A stretch of DNA of 64,000 nt from Chitinophaga varians (GTDB lineage: Bacteria > Bacteroidota > Bacteroidia > Chitinophagales > Chitinophagaceae): assembly GCF_012641275.1 (NCBI RefSeq), contig NZ_JABAIA010000001.1, positions 682,001 to 746,000 on the forward strand, in the 5' to 3' direction. Positions within the stretch are counted from its first letter, which is position 1, and each line of letters opens with the position of its first letter. This document shows positions 19,179-27,656 of this stretch, piece by piece. Position numbers and translations under genes: made by a program. Under the pieces are notes generated by a model that saw nothing but the letters and a program-made list of their open reading frames with translations, was not told where the DNA came from and made no database searches.

Positions 19179-19921
19179 TATATAAAAAACTCCAATCCCA
19201 AAAACACCTCCATCGCTCTCCCCCACGTCTCCTGATCATGCCGTCCACCAGCAATCTCCAGGTAGGTAATATCCTCCGGCTCACGATAACCTTTCCGCTT
19301 CAATTCTGTTATCAGGTCGAGCGTATCGTCAATACTGTCGATAACGCCGTTACCGTTACGATCTGCCGTTTCATCGTCAGTGCCGCATTCAAAAAAGAAC
19401 TGCAGCCCCGGCCGACAGGCACTGTCCCGGATACGCCGGTGCATGATACGGTCGCGCTCTTCCCGGTAATGGGCATCCAGTGGCCGGCTGCGCCACCAGA
19501 GCGCCCCGGAGAACACCCCTGCCATACCGAAGTATTGCGGGTACTGCCATACAATGTCCAGCGCCGACAGCCCTCCCAGCGAGAATCCTGCGAAGGCCCG
19601 TTTCACACCGGTCAACAACGGATAACGCTGTTCCAGAAAGGGTAATAGTTCTTTTATGATAAACTGGCTGTAAACCGCCGCCAGCGAGCCATTGCCCTGA
19701 TAGTCGGCAATACCTGCCACGCCGTACTCCATACGCCGCCGCGGCCCCGCATGCACCGCCGCTATCCATACTCCCGGCGGCACCACCGCCGGCAATGCAG
19801 GCAGGTCCTGCCCGTCATTCACCAACAATAAAACATGCGGCGTTCCTGCCTGTATATATACGTCCAGCGTGACTTCCCGATGCAGCCCCGCAGCAGTGAG
19901 CACCATTCGATCCATTTGCAT
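19178..19921 (-). CDS. Alpha/beta-hydrolase, esterase D/Fes-like
   Basis: A 247-residue alpha/beta-hydrolase of the putative-esterase (enterochelin esterase/Fes, esterase D) group. The nucleophile elbow is GFSLGG with Ser near residue 114. The acid is probably the Asp of CGTDDE (near 198-200). The catalytic His is in GGRHDQETWG near the end. There is no signal peptide, so it is cytoplasmic. It is divergent from a second esterase-like gene with only 57 bp between them, next to a run of ligases. It may release or transfer an acyl or peptidyl product made by that cluster (inference). The substrate is unknown. Confidence 0.8.
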   Translation of the reverse strand: MQMDRMVLTAAGLHREVTLDVYIQAGTPHVLLLVNDGQDLPALPAVVPPGVWIAAVHAGPRRRMEYGVAGIADYQGNGSLAAVYSQFIIKELLPFLEQRYPLLTGVKRAFAGFSLGGLSALDIVWQYPQYFGMAGVFSGALWWRSRPLDAHYREERDRIMHRRIRDSACRPGLQFFFECGTDDETADRNGNGVIDSIDDTLDLITELKRKGYREPEDITYLEIAGGRHDQETWGRAMEVFLGLEFFI

Positions 19922-19978
19922 GTCAACAATTTACCGATAAACCAATAATCTTCTTTAAATTTAACTAAACACTTTCCC

Positions 19979-20686
19979 ATGACTGAAAACTACTATAAAT
20001 GGCACTCGCCCAACCTGGGAAAGGAATTTGAGATGCTGGTATTCGGTGACAGCGGATATCCGTTACTACTGTTCCCGACCTCCATGGGCCGCTACTATGA
20101 AAGCAAAGACCGTGGCCTGATAGACGCTATCCGCTGGTTTATTGATGAAGGACGCGTTAAAGTGTATTGCCCCGACAGTATCGATGCCGCCAGCTGGTAC
20201 AACAAAAGCATCGATCCCCGTTACCGGGCGTATAATCATACCTGTTATGATAAAATGCTGCTGGAAGAAGTGCTGCCCCGAATAGAGGCTGAAACAGGCC
20301 GGCAGCGGATCGTTGCCGCCGGATGTAGCTTTGGCGGTTATCATGCGGCCAATTTCGCCTTCCGCTATCCCGGCCGGGTGTCTTATCTCTTCAGCCTCAG
20401 CGGTATCTTCGATATCAAATCCAGGATGGACGGCTATTACGACGACCAGGTGTATTATCACAACCCGGCCGACTTCATGCCAGACAACCAGGACCCTGAC
20501 CTGTGGCGCATGGGCATCGTACTCGGCGCCGCCGAAACGGACGTCACCCGCCCGCAGAATGAACAATTCTCACAACTGCTGGCCGCAAAAAATATCACCC
20601 ACTGGCTGGACATCAGGCCGCATGCCCGGCACGACTGGCCCGTATGGCGCGAAATGCTGCCACACTATCTGTCACTTATCAAGTAA
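19979..20686 (+). CDS. Esterase-family alpha/beta-hydrolase
   Basis: A 235-residue cytoplasmic alpha/beta-hydrolase of the putative-esterase family (COG4947-like). It shows the nucleophile elbow AAGCSFGGYHA with Ser near 118, YCPDSIDAASWYN in the oxyanion region, and a C-terminal HARHDWPVWREMLPHYL that supplies the His. It ends 4 bp before the ATP-grasp gene and so is part of the same transcript. A close esterase/ATP-grasp pairing fits a tailoring or release step of a ligase pathway. The reaction is not established. Confidence 0.82.
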   Translation: MTENYYKWHSPNLGKEFEMLVFGDSGYPLLLFPTSMGRYYESKDRGLIDAIRWFIDEGRVKVYCPDSIDAASWYNKSIDPRYRAYNHTCYDKMLLEEVLPRIEAETGRQRIVAAGCSFGGYHAANFAFRYPGRVSYLFSLSGIFDIKSRMDGYYDDQVYYHNPADFMPDNQDPDLWRMGIVLGAAETDVTRPQNEQFSQLLAAKNITHWLDIRPHARHDWPVWREMLPHYLSLIK

Positions 20687-20690
20687 ACGT

Positions 20691-21755
20691 ATGAAAAAGA
20701 TCGGCATCTTATTCGGACAGGAAAACTCATTCCCACAGGCGTTCGTAGACCGCGTCAACCGTATCAATCCGCCCGGTATCTTCGCGGAATTTGTAACGAT
20801 CGATAAAGTGCTGCAGGGCGCCGACAGCGGATATGCCGTCATCGTAGACCGCATATCGCAGGACGTGCCTTTTTACCGCGCTTTCCTGAAAAATGCCGCC
20901 ACCGCCGGCTGCGCCGTCATCAACAACCCTTTCTGGTGGAGCGCCGATGATAAATTCTTTAACAATGCCCTGGCACAAAAGATAGGCGTTACCGTGCCCC
21001 GCACCGTACTGCTGCCCTCCTATTCGCTGCCCGACAATACTACCGACAAATCATTCCGGAACCTGATCTACCCGTTTGACTGGAACACGATTTTCGACTA
21101 TATCGGATTCCCCGCATACATGAAACCTTTCGCCGGTGGCGGCTGGAAACATGTATATCACATCGAGGATAAAGATGATTTCTTCCGGCAACATGGAGAT
21201 ACCGGTCAACTGGTGATGATGTTACAGGAAGAAATAGACTTTTCACAATACTACCGCTGTTTTTGCATCGGCGGCAATCAGGTGCGGATTATGGCCTACA
21301 ATCCCAAAAACGCGCCCCATCAGCGCTACCAGTCCGATTTCAATGGCAGCGACGCGCTGATGCAGCAGATCACCGACCAGGTGGTCGCGCTCAATCAATA
21401 CCTCGGCTACGACTTTAATACAGTGGAAATAGCCGTCAGAGGCGACGTGCCCTATGCGATCGACTTCTGTAATCCCGCCCCCGATGCCGACATCAACGCC
21501 ATTGGCGAGGAACATTTTGAATGGGTGGTGGAAACCAGCGCCCGTTACGCCATCGAGCGGGCCATGGCACAGAAACCAGGGAAAGACAATCTTACCTGGG
21601 GAAAGTTCATCCGCGGCAACGGTAAAAAAACAGCTGCGACAAAAAACGTCAAACCCGCGAAACCCACGCCGGTAAAAGAGAAAGCTACCGCCGCCAAAAA
21701 AACGGACAAAAAGCCGGCATCTGCCCGAAAAACAAAATCGAAAGAAAAACAGTAA
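20691..21755 (+). CDS. ATP-grasp ligase with lysine/alanine-rich tail
   Basis: A 354-residue protein from the ATG at 20691, 4 bp after the esterase stop; the frame is open upstream inside the esterase gene, but that part is not coding. Residues ~95-305 form an ATP-grasp fold: MKPFAGGGWKHVYHI (nucleotide loop), MLQEEIDFSQYYRCF, and the metal-binding VEIAVRGDVPYAIDFCNP. The N-terminal ~90 residues form a pre-ATP-grasp-like domain. The last ~45 residues are almost only Lys, Ala, Pro and Thr, like a histone H1 tail, which is odd for this enzyme type. It is predicted to form an amide or thioester bond through an acyl-phosphate. Substrates are unknown. Confidence 0.82.
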   Translation: MKKIGILFGQENSFPQAFVDRVNRINPPGIFAEFVTIDKVLQGADSGYAVIVDRISQDVPFYRAFLKNAATAGCAVINNPFWWSADDKFFNNALAQKIGVTVPRTVLLPSYSLPDNTTDKSFRNLIYPFDWNTIFDYIGFPAYMKPFAGGGWKHVYHIEDKDDFFRQHGDTGQLVMMLQEEIDFSQYYRCFCIGGNQVRIMAYNPKNAPHQRYQSDFNGSDALMQQITDQVVALNQYLGYDFNTVEIAVRGDVPYAIDFCNPAPDADINAIGEEHFEWVVETSARYAIERAMAQKPGKDNLTWGKFIRGNGKKTAATKNVKPAKPTPVKEKATAAKKTDKKPASARKTKSKEKQ

Positions 21756-21836
21756 ACAACAGGCTATTATCTCCCTACAAATTATCCGAATACATTTCGT
21801 TGTGTGTAATTCGTAATTTCGGGAAAAATTTTAATC

Positions 21837-22937
21837 ATGTTCAAAGCGTTTACGCTGGGTATAGAAGAAGAGTATATGGTGATGGACCCCACCACGCGGG
21901 AGCTCCGGTCCCATGAGCAAAAGATTGTGGAACAAGCCCACAAAGTGATCCGCGACCAGGTAAAAGCTGAATTTCATCAGGCGGTAGTGGAAGTGGGCAC
22001 GCAGATATGCGCCAATATCCACGAAGCCCGCGAAGATGTGGCACTGCTGCGCCGCACCATCACCCAGATAGCCGGCGACCTCGGTTTCAGCATCGGCGCC
22101 TCCGGCACCCACCCTTTCAGCAAGTGGGAAAAACAAATGATCACCGACCATCCCCGCTATTTTGAGATCGTCAACGAAATGCAGGACGCCGCCAGGTCCA
22201 ACCTGATCTTCGGCCTGCACGTGCACGTAGGCATGGAAAACCGGGAAATGGCCCTGCATATCGCTAATTCCGTCCGTTATTTCCTGCCACATATTTTTGC
22301 CCTCAGCACCAACTCTCCTTTCTGGGAGGGCCGTAACACCGGCTTCAAATCCTTCCGTACCAAGGTTTTCGATAAATTTCCCCGTACCGGCATTCCCGAT
22401 TATTTTGCCAGTATTGAGGAATATGACAACTACATTAAACTGCTGGTCAAAACCAACTGTATCGACAACGCCAAAAAAGTATGGTGGGACCTCCGGGTAC
22501 ACCCTTTCTTCAATACCGTGGAATTCCGCATCTGCGACGTGCCCCTGACCATAGACGACACCATCACGCTGGCAGCCCTGTTCCAGGCGGTATGCGCCAA
22601 AATATACAAGCTGCGGATGCAGAACCTTAACTTCATCATCTACAACCGGGCGCTGGTCAATGAAAACAAATGGCGCGCTTCCCGCTATGGTATTGATGGT
22701 AACCTCATCGATTTTGGTAAGGAGATGGAAGTCAACACACGGTCACTCATATACGAATTGCTCGATTTTATTGATGACGTAGTGGACGACCTGGGCAGCC
22801 GCGATGTGATCCGTGCCACCGGCCATATCCTGGAAAACGGTACCGGCGCTGACAGGCAGCTGAAAGTTTATGAAGAAACCAAAGACCTCGTAGCAGTGAC
22901 CGACTACATCCATCGACAGTTTCTGCAGAACTGCTGA
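21837..22937 (+). CDS. YbdK-like carboxylate-amine ligase (GCS2 family)
   Basis: A 366-residue enzyme of the glutamate-cysteine ligase type 2 (GCS2/YbdK) family, a glutamine-synthetase-fold ATP-dependent carboxylate-amine ligase. Visible motifs are the N-terminal LGIEEEYMVMDP (7-18) with metal-binding acidic residues, GASGTHPFSKW near 86-96, GLHVHVGM near 123-130 and VEFRICDVP near 228-236. E. coli YbdK has weak gamma-glutamylcysteine ligase activity in vitro, but here the neighbours (ATP-grasp ligases, an amidotransferase) suggest a dedicated peptide-like product rather than glutathione. It lies 81 bp after the ATP-grasp gene and 44 bp before the amidotransferase gene. Confidence 0.9.
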   Translation: MFKAFTLGIEEEYMVMDPTTRELRSHEQKIVEQAHKVIRDQVKAEFHQAVVEVGTQICANIHEAREDVALLRRTITQIAGDLGFSIGASGTHPFSKWEKQMITDHPRYFEIVNEMQDAARSNLIFGLHVHVGMENREMALHIANSVRYFLPHIFALSTNSPFWEGRNTGFKSFRTKVFDKFPRTGIPDYFASIEEYDNYIKLLVKTNCIDNAKKVWWDLRVHPFFNTVEFRICDVPLTIDDTITLAALFQAVCAKIYKLRMQNLNFIIYNRALVNENKWRASRYGIDGNLIDFGKEMEVNTRSLIYELLDFIDDVVDDLGSRDVIRATGHILENGTGADRQLKVYEETKDLVAVTDYIHRQFLQNC

Positions 22938-22969
22938 GCCGGGATGAAGGATTACCCGGCCGTAATTCG

Positions 22970-22977
22970 TAATTTTG
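22970..22977 (+). promoter_or_regulatory. -7 box (TAATTTTG) immediately before the amidotransferase gene
   Basis: TAATTTTG matches TAnnTTTG exactly and ends 4 nt before the ATG at 22982. It is formed from a GTAATTC repeat unit. If active, it would give a leaderless or nearly leaderless mRNA internal to the cluster. Confidence 0.35.
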
Positions 22978-22981
22978 CAGT

Positions 22982-23878
22982 ATGCATCCAATCAAAAACA
23001 AGTGGAAAGTAGCAGTGCTGGATATGTATGAGGGCGTGGCCAATGAGGGTATGCGCTGTATCCGGGAAATACTGGTGCAATATGCAGCGATGCACGCACT
23101 GGACCTGCAATTCGATGAATTTGAAGTCAGACTGCAACAACAGGTGCCCGACACTTCCTATGATATTTATATCTCTACCGGCGGCCCCGGCAGCCCGGTA
23201 GACAGCGAAGGCAGCGCGTGGGAACAACAATATTTCGCGCTGATAGAAGACCTGCTCGCATGGAACCGCACACAGGAACAGAAAAAACCAGCCTTTTTTA
23301 TCTGTCACTCCTACCAGATCATGTGCCGGTATTACCAGCTCGGTAACGTCTGCAAACGCAAATCACCGGCCTTCGGAGTGTTCCCGGTTCATAAAACCGC
23401 TGCCGGCCTTACCGAAAAAGTGTTTACCGCCCTGCCAGATCCGTTTTACATCGTTGACAGCCGCAACTGGCAGGTGATAGAACTGAACCACGAACGGCTT
23501 TACGCCATGGGAGGCCAGGTGCTGGCCCTCGAAAAAGAAAGGCCCCACGTACCGCTGGAACGCGCCACTATGGCCATCCGCTTCAACGATCACTTCATCG
23601 GTACCCAGTTCCACCCGGAAGCAGATGCCGACGGTATGCATATGTACCTCCGCCAGGAAGAAAAGAAAAAGCAAGTGGTAGATCATCACGGCATCGAAAA
23701 ATATAACAGCATGCTGGAACAACTCACCGATCCGGATAAAATCATGCTGACGCACGACCGGCTGATCACCGCCTTCCTCGATTACGCCGTTTACGGGCAA
23801 CTGACCGACAGACTGGCTGCCATCGAGCACCTGGATGGCGTTCCTTTCCACAACGATGATGAAAACACCTTTTTCTAA
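22982..23878 (+). CDS. Class I glutamine amidotransferase-like protein (GMP-synthase type)
   Basis: A 298-residue protein with a class I (triad) glutamine amidotransferase domain over about residues 10-225. It shows STGGPGSPVDSEG near 62-74, the nucleophile Cys in FFICHSYQIM near 104, and the His/Glu pair in GTQFHPEAD near 214. The usual G-x-C-x-G elbow is replaced by I-C-H-S-Y, but all three catalytic residues are kept. It should supply ammonia or cleave gamma-glutamyl bonds as a stand-alone subunit. A ~75-residue C-terminal extension with a helical look follows. It sits between the GCS2 ligase and the permuted ATP-grasp gene (18 bp gap), consistent with a shared pathway. Confidence 0.82.
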   Translation: MHPIKNKWKVAVLDMYEGVANEGMRCIREILVQYAAMHALDLQFDEFEVRLQQQVPDTSYDIYISTGGPGSPVDSEGSAWEQQYFALIEDLLAWNRTQEQKKPAFFICHSYQIMCRYYQLGNVCKRKSPAFGVFPVHKTAAGLTEKVFTALPDPFYIVDSRNWQVIELNHERLYAMGGQVLALEKERPHVPLERATMAIRFNDHFIGTQFHPEADADGMHMYLRQEEKKKQVVDHHGIEKYNSMLEQLTDPDKIMLTHDRLITAFLDYAVYGQLTDRLAAIEHLDGVPFHNDDENTFF

Positions 23879-23896
23879 TCCGTTTATTCCAATATT

Positions 23897-25096
23897 ATGA
23901 TACCCGAAGTCAGAAAGGCATATAATGAACAGTTTACAAACGACCGTTACCAGGCGTTCCTGGAAGGTATTGCCCTGGATGCCGGTATTGCGCCCGCATT
24001 CCGTGTGGCCGAAACACCAGTGTTCGTACCAGCCGACCTGACCGGCAAATTGATACAGGCCTGTGAAGAGATAGTCAATGTGATCCTGCGGCCCGACTTC
24101 AAAACCATTACACAGGACGCCATCCCGGCAGACCTGAAGGTGCCGCATGAAAATGAACACCCACATTTTATTGTCATTGATTTTGCCGTGTGCCGCGACG
24201 AGGCAGGCGCCTATACACCACAACTCATCGAGCTGCAAGGCTTTCCCACTATGTACGCCTTTCAGGATGTGATGGCCCGCCAGTTTAAAAACCACTTCAA
24301 TATTCCTGAACAACTGAACAACTTTTTCAACGGCATCGATGAAAAAGCCTACTATCAGTTGCTCCGTGAAATGATCGTCGGCGACCTGCCTGCGGAAGAA
24401 GTAGTGCTGCTGGAAATTAAGCCGGAAGAACAAAAAACACGTATCGACTTTCACAGTACAGAGAAATATATCGGCATCCGCACGGTATGCCTTACGAAAC
24501 TGATACAGGAAGGTAAAAAACTGTTCTACATGCGCGATGGCGTGAAAACGCCCATCCAGCGTATCTATAACCGCATCATTTTTGATGACCTGCAGCAGCA
24601 GGCCGGCCACCTGGAACCGCATGTGAATCTGTTCCAGGACCTCGATGTGGAATGGATCACCCACCCCAACTGGTTTTACCGGATCAGCAAATACACCATG
24701 CCTTTTATACATAGTGAATTTGTGCCTAAAAGCTGGTTTCTGCATGAACTGCCGGTGTTACCCACCGACCTGGAGAACTATGTGCTGAAACCTCTGTTTT
24801 CCTTTGCCGGCAAAGGTGTGATGATAGATGTGACCCAGGAAGATATTGATAATATTAAAGATCCGGAGAACTGGATATTGCAACACAAAGTAAAATACGC
24901 GCCTGCCATACAAACGCCCACCGGTCCTGCTATCTGCGAAATCCGGATGATGTACATCTGGCCCGATAGCTCCCCACGGCCTATCCTGGTGCACAACCTG
25001 TCCAGGATCAGTAAGGGCAAAATGATCGGTGTAGGCTTCAACAGTACCGATACCTGGGTAGGTGGCAGCTGCTGTTTTTTTGAGTTTGCCTCATGA
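23897..25096 (+). CDS. ATP-grasp-like ligase, probably circularly permuted
   Basis: A 399-residue protein that I assign to the ATP-grasp superfamily from motif content rather than a known name. A substrate-side segment PQLIELQGFPTMYA lies near 115-128 and RIYNRIIFDDL near 222-232. A nucleotide loop VLKPLFSFAGKGVMID lies near 296-311, and acidic/metal residues occur in CEIRMMYIW near 352-360. The order, with the glycine-rich loop late in the chain, suggests a circularly permuted arrangement. It is the last gene of the ligase cluster and ends 9 bp before a convergent LRR-like gene. Function is inferred from context only. Confidence 0.65.
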   Translation: MIPEVRKAYNEQFTNDRYQAFLEGIALDAGIAPAFRVAETPVFVPADLTGKLIQACEEIVNVILRPDFKTITQDAIPADLKVPHENEHPHFIVIDFAVCRDEAGAYTPQLIELQGFPTMYAFQDVMARQFKNHFNIPEQLNNFFNGIDEKAYYQLLREMIVGDLPAEEVVLLEIKPEEQKTRIDFHSTEKYIGIRTVCLTKLIQEGKKLFYMRDGVKTPIQRIYNRIIFDDLQQQAGHLEPHVNLFQDLDVEWITHPNWFYRISKYTMPFIHSEFVPKSWFLHELPVLPTDLENYVLKPLFSFAGKGVMIDVTQEDIDNIKDPENWILQHKVKYAPAIQTPTGPAICEIRMMYIWPDSSPRPILVHNLSRISKGKMIGVGFNSTDTWVGGSCCFFEFAS

Positions 25097-25105
25097 GGAG
25101 GTTTT

Positions 25106-25813
25106 TTACTTACTCAACTCCTGTAACAACGCCTCTTTACTGAACTTTTCATTATTGATATTCAGTTCAATATTGCCCACTTGCTTTAAATCCGGCATAA
25201 TCTTAAGCAATGCGGCTTTTTTATCATTCCTAATTTTCTTGTTGACATAAAATTCATGAATGTAAATCCTGTCAATACTATTGATCGTTGCCAGTTCAGA
25301 AAGGTCTTTCAAATGAAACATATTGACCAATCTCAACTCTTTCAGCAGCTTTAATGTTGAAAATCCAAACAGTTTTTGGACATTCAGATCAAATAAGGAT
25401 ATTCTCTCAATGGCCGAAAAATCAGCTAAAAAAGTCAGGTCATTGATAGCGGAGACAGCTGCTATCTCTATATTTTTTAATGATGGTAAATCAGGTATGA
25501 CCAGATTTCTATTTTTGGAGGTAAAACCCTCTAATTTCAGCGATTCCAGCGATAATTCAGGCAGAAAATCCAGCGAATTGACAGCACCTTTGCAACTAAT
25601 CGACAGTTCCTTCAGTGATTTACAGTGGGATATGGGCGATAAATCCTTAACGCTTCCCGAAATCAAAAGCCCTTTCAGATTTTTAAGTTTTTGTATAAAC
25701 TTCAGGGAAATACTGGTATAGATAAACAGGTTTAATCTGTCAATGTCGTCCGGGTGCCGGTCTTTCAGCAAATCGATATCTTTTGCACTGTTTATTTCAA
25801 TATCTACCGTCAT
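25106..25813 (-). CDS. Leucine-rich-repeat-like protein
   Basis: A 235-residue protein from the ATG at 25813, chosen because it overlaps the upstream gene's stop by 17 nt and because the longer frame adds a basic stretch that belongs to the other gene. Irregular leucine-rich repeats of ~22-24 residues run through it (for example LKNLKGLLISGSVKDLSPI, CKSLKELSISCKG, LKLLKELRLVNMFHLKDLS). This gives an internalin-like parallel-strand solenoid with no signal peptide. It probably works as a protein-binding module with an unknown partner. It is more A+T-rich than the preceding cluster. Confidence 0.65.
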   Translation of the reverse strand: MTVDIEINSAKDIDLLKDRHPDDIDRLNLFIYTSISLKFIQKLKNLKGLLISGSVKDLSPISHCKSLKELSISCKGAVNSLDFLPELSLESLKLEGFTSKNRNLVIPDLPSLKNIEIAAVSAINDLTFLADFSAIERISLFDLNVQKLFGFSTLKLLKELRLVNMFHLKDLSELATINSIDRIYIHEFYVNKKIRNDKKAALLKIMPDLKQVGNIELNINNEKFSKEALLQELSK

Positions 25814-25976
25814 TCTTGCGGTGTTTTGTACGCCTGTGAAATTTTTGTGTATTCTTTTTTGGTTGCTGTTTTTTTCTGGTTTCGTCCTTACTTTTTTTCT
25901 TTCCAAACATCCATAAGAAAAGCAGGATTGTAATCAGCAATACCCAAAGAAACGGGTAAATGGATTTTCCACCCAT
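25797..25976 (-). CDS. Small single-pass membrane protein
   Basis: A 59-residue protein from ATG 25976 (MGGKSIYPFLW). It has one hydrophobic segment (FLWVLLITILLFLWMFG) followed by a very basic tail rich in Lys, Arg and Gln. It overlaps the start of the LRR-like gene, so the two are probably translated together. No family is recognised. It could anchor or partner the LRR protein (inference). Confidence 0.45.
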   Translation of the reverse strand: MGGKSIYPFLWVLLITILLFLWMFGKKKSKDETRKKQQPKKNTQKFHRRTKHRKNDGRY

Positions 25977-25997
25977 GATTATCTGTAAGCTTATATA

Positions 25998-26024
25998 CAA
26001 CTGCCTGTGTAAAACAGGCAGTTG
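25998..26024 (-). terminator. Hairpin between small membrane genes
   Basis: A perfect 11-bp stem (CAACTGCCTGT and complement) with a 5-nt loop, 26 bp after the stop of the 60-residue gene. There is no clear T-run on the minus strand, so it may be a weak terminator or an mRNA-processing hairpin. Confidence 0.5.
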
Positions 26025-26049
26025 TCAGTTCATTGAAAAACGGTTGGGC

Positions 26050-26232
26050 TTAGAAAAACTGTTTTCCTACAATAATGCCATACAGTGACAGCACAAAGAG
26101 AATCGCTACGGCCAACAGGTAAAAAGGCTTATACCTGAACGCGATGCCTTTTTTTTTTGCGTATTTGTAGTACAGAAAGGTGCCGCCCAGATACAGACTG
26201 GTAAATCCTAATACGAGATAATTAACTCCCAT
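26050..26232 (-). CDS. Small two-helix membrane protein
   Basis: A 60-residue protein with two hydrophobic helices (about 5-22 and 38-56) around a basic loop (KYAKKKGIAFRYK). No family is recognised. It lies 47 bp after the convergent end of nothing else and 47 bp downstream of the tail-fibre-like gene, in the same direction. Its hydrophobic pattern and clean ATG make it likely to be real. Confidence 0.5.
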   Translation of the reverse strand: MGVNYLVLGFTSLYLGGTFLYYKYAKKKGIAFRYKPFYLLAVAILFVLSLYGIIVGKQFF

Positions 26233-26279
26233 GGTTTTGTTTGGTTTATGGTTTTTACTGGTTTTTGATAAGATGTTAT

Positions 26280-27440
26280 TTAGTTAGACCGCTGTTCCAG
26301 CGTAGCAATTCTTTTTTGCAGGTCGATGATATACAGCGTGAGCTCTTCCACTTTTTGCAACAGCTTCCGGTTCATTTCGCCCAGATCATGGCCGTCTTTC
26401 GCCACGTCCGCAGCAGCTGGCATATCGGGCAGATGCTGGTGCTGACTGATATAGTTCTCCACTTCCTGCAAAGAGGGCAGCGTATAGTTTTTGCTGAAGA
26501 CGAAGTCAGGCCATTCAGCAGCGGCAACGCTTACCTTTACCCTTTGGGCAAGGACAGTGCCTTTAACAGCTAATTTAGTCTGAGGATTGTTGGTACCGAT
26601 ACCTACATTGCCGTTGGCGCCAATATGAAGCAGATTTGTCCAATTGGCGTTGTACCCTTTTTCATAAATCTGCCATGCTTTGCTGGTTGGCCGTACACCA
26701 TAGGAAAAGGTGCCCTTTTGAACATCTGTCGAGCTTAAATAGTTGGAATAAAAATCTGTATTGGCCGAAACAGAATCCCTTGTAATATAAACATAGTCGT
26801 CATTCAATCTCCCTGTTCCGTTAATGTTTACCAGGCTCTGTCTCATAGGATTACCGATGCTAACACCATTAGGGCTGTAGGTAAACCCGCTTATATCAGT
26901 AAAGGGCAACCTAAAGAAACGATTCCCATCAAAATCACACTTCAGGCCGTAGTCGCCCGTTTTTGCCAGAAAGCCAGTTGGTTCTACGGTTGTTTGTCCA
27001 TAGTTACCATCTGTTAATGGGCTATGTACAAAATGGGTCGCTCTTACATAAACGCCACCCCATTTATAATTTGATTTCACCCAAAGAGCATTACTAAACA
27101 CATAAAACGTGGCCGCAATTGGATTACCAGAAGTACACCGGATTTCCATTCCATCAAATCTGTCCGGCGTATGGACCCATTTATCAACACGGATCAGGAA
27201 GGTTCCCTGCGGTTCAAAGTAATTCGCATCTCCCTGAATAGACACCTCAATCATAGAAGCATATCCATGATCGGGTGAATTCACCTGGGCAATTTTATAA
27301 TAGTAAAGGTTATAAGCGCTGGACTCATCTTGTGTTGAGCCGATGAACTTCCAGGGAACCTCTGTTTGTGCCGACGATACTGCCGGGCAGATAAAACAAC
27401 AGATAATAAGCCAGTAGCCTACCAATTTGAAATATTTCAT
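26280..27440 (-). CDS. Secreted tail-fibre-like protein with C-terminal coiled coil
   Basis: A 386-residue protein from ATG 27440, which puts the signal peptide (MKYFKLVGYWLIICCFICPAV) first; the longer frame has no function. The middle is beta-rich and repetitive. The C-terminus has the Bacteroidota signature GNVGIGTNNPQTKLAVKG, then WPDFVFSKNYTLPSLQEVE and LGEMNRKLLQKVEELTLYI, ending in a coiled coil. This architecture resembles phage tail-fibre and intramolecular-chaperone ends and is common in secreted Gram-negative gliders. The likely site is outside the cell or on its surface. The function is unknown. Confidence 0.72.
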   Translation of the reverse strand: MKYFKLVGYWLIICCFICPAVSSAQTEVPWKFIGSTQDESSAYNLYYYKIAQVNSPDHGYASMIEVSIQGDANYFEPQGTFLIRVDKWVHTPDRFDGMEIRCTSGNPIAATFYVFSNALWVKSNYKWGGVYVRATHFVHSPLTDGNYGQTTVEPTGFLAKTGDYGLKCDFDGNRFFRLPFTDISGFTYSPNGVSIGNPMRQSLVNINGTGRLNDDYVYITRDSVSANTDFYSNYLSSTDVQKGTFSYGVRPTSKAWQIYEKGYNANWTNLLHIGANGNVGIGTNNPQTKLAVKGTVLAQRVKVSVAAAEWPDFVFSKNYTLPSLQEVENYISQHQHLPDMPAAADVAKDGHDLGEMNRKLLQKVEELTLYIIDLQKRIATLEQRSN

Positions 27441-27656
27441 AGATAAATGATTTGACAGAATATTGAGTATTTGGGTGGACAAGGTTAACATACATTCTTT
27501 GAACACCGCGAAGTAGCATAAAAAATCAAATTTTCGCCATCACACAAACGTGTGATTTACAAAAAAAGCCAGCACACAAATACACTGCGTCGCTCCATGC
27601 TACCTTTAGTATAAATATTTAACTTTATATCAATATGTCAACTAATCAAGTATCCT

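Noticed and set aside
21837..22937. Glutathione synthesis gene (gshA)
   Set aside because: The YbdK/GCS2 family is only distantly related in role; no glutathione synthetase is next to it and the context is an amidoligase cluster.
23363..24745. 460-codon minus-strand frame across the amidotransferase and permuted ATP-grasp genes
   Set aside because: It crosses two recognisable + strand genes and has no domain or start signal of its own.
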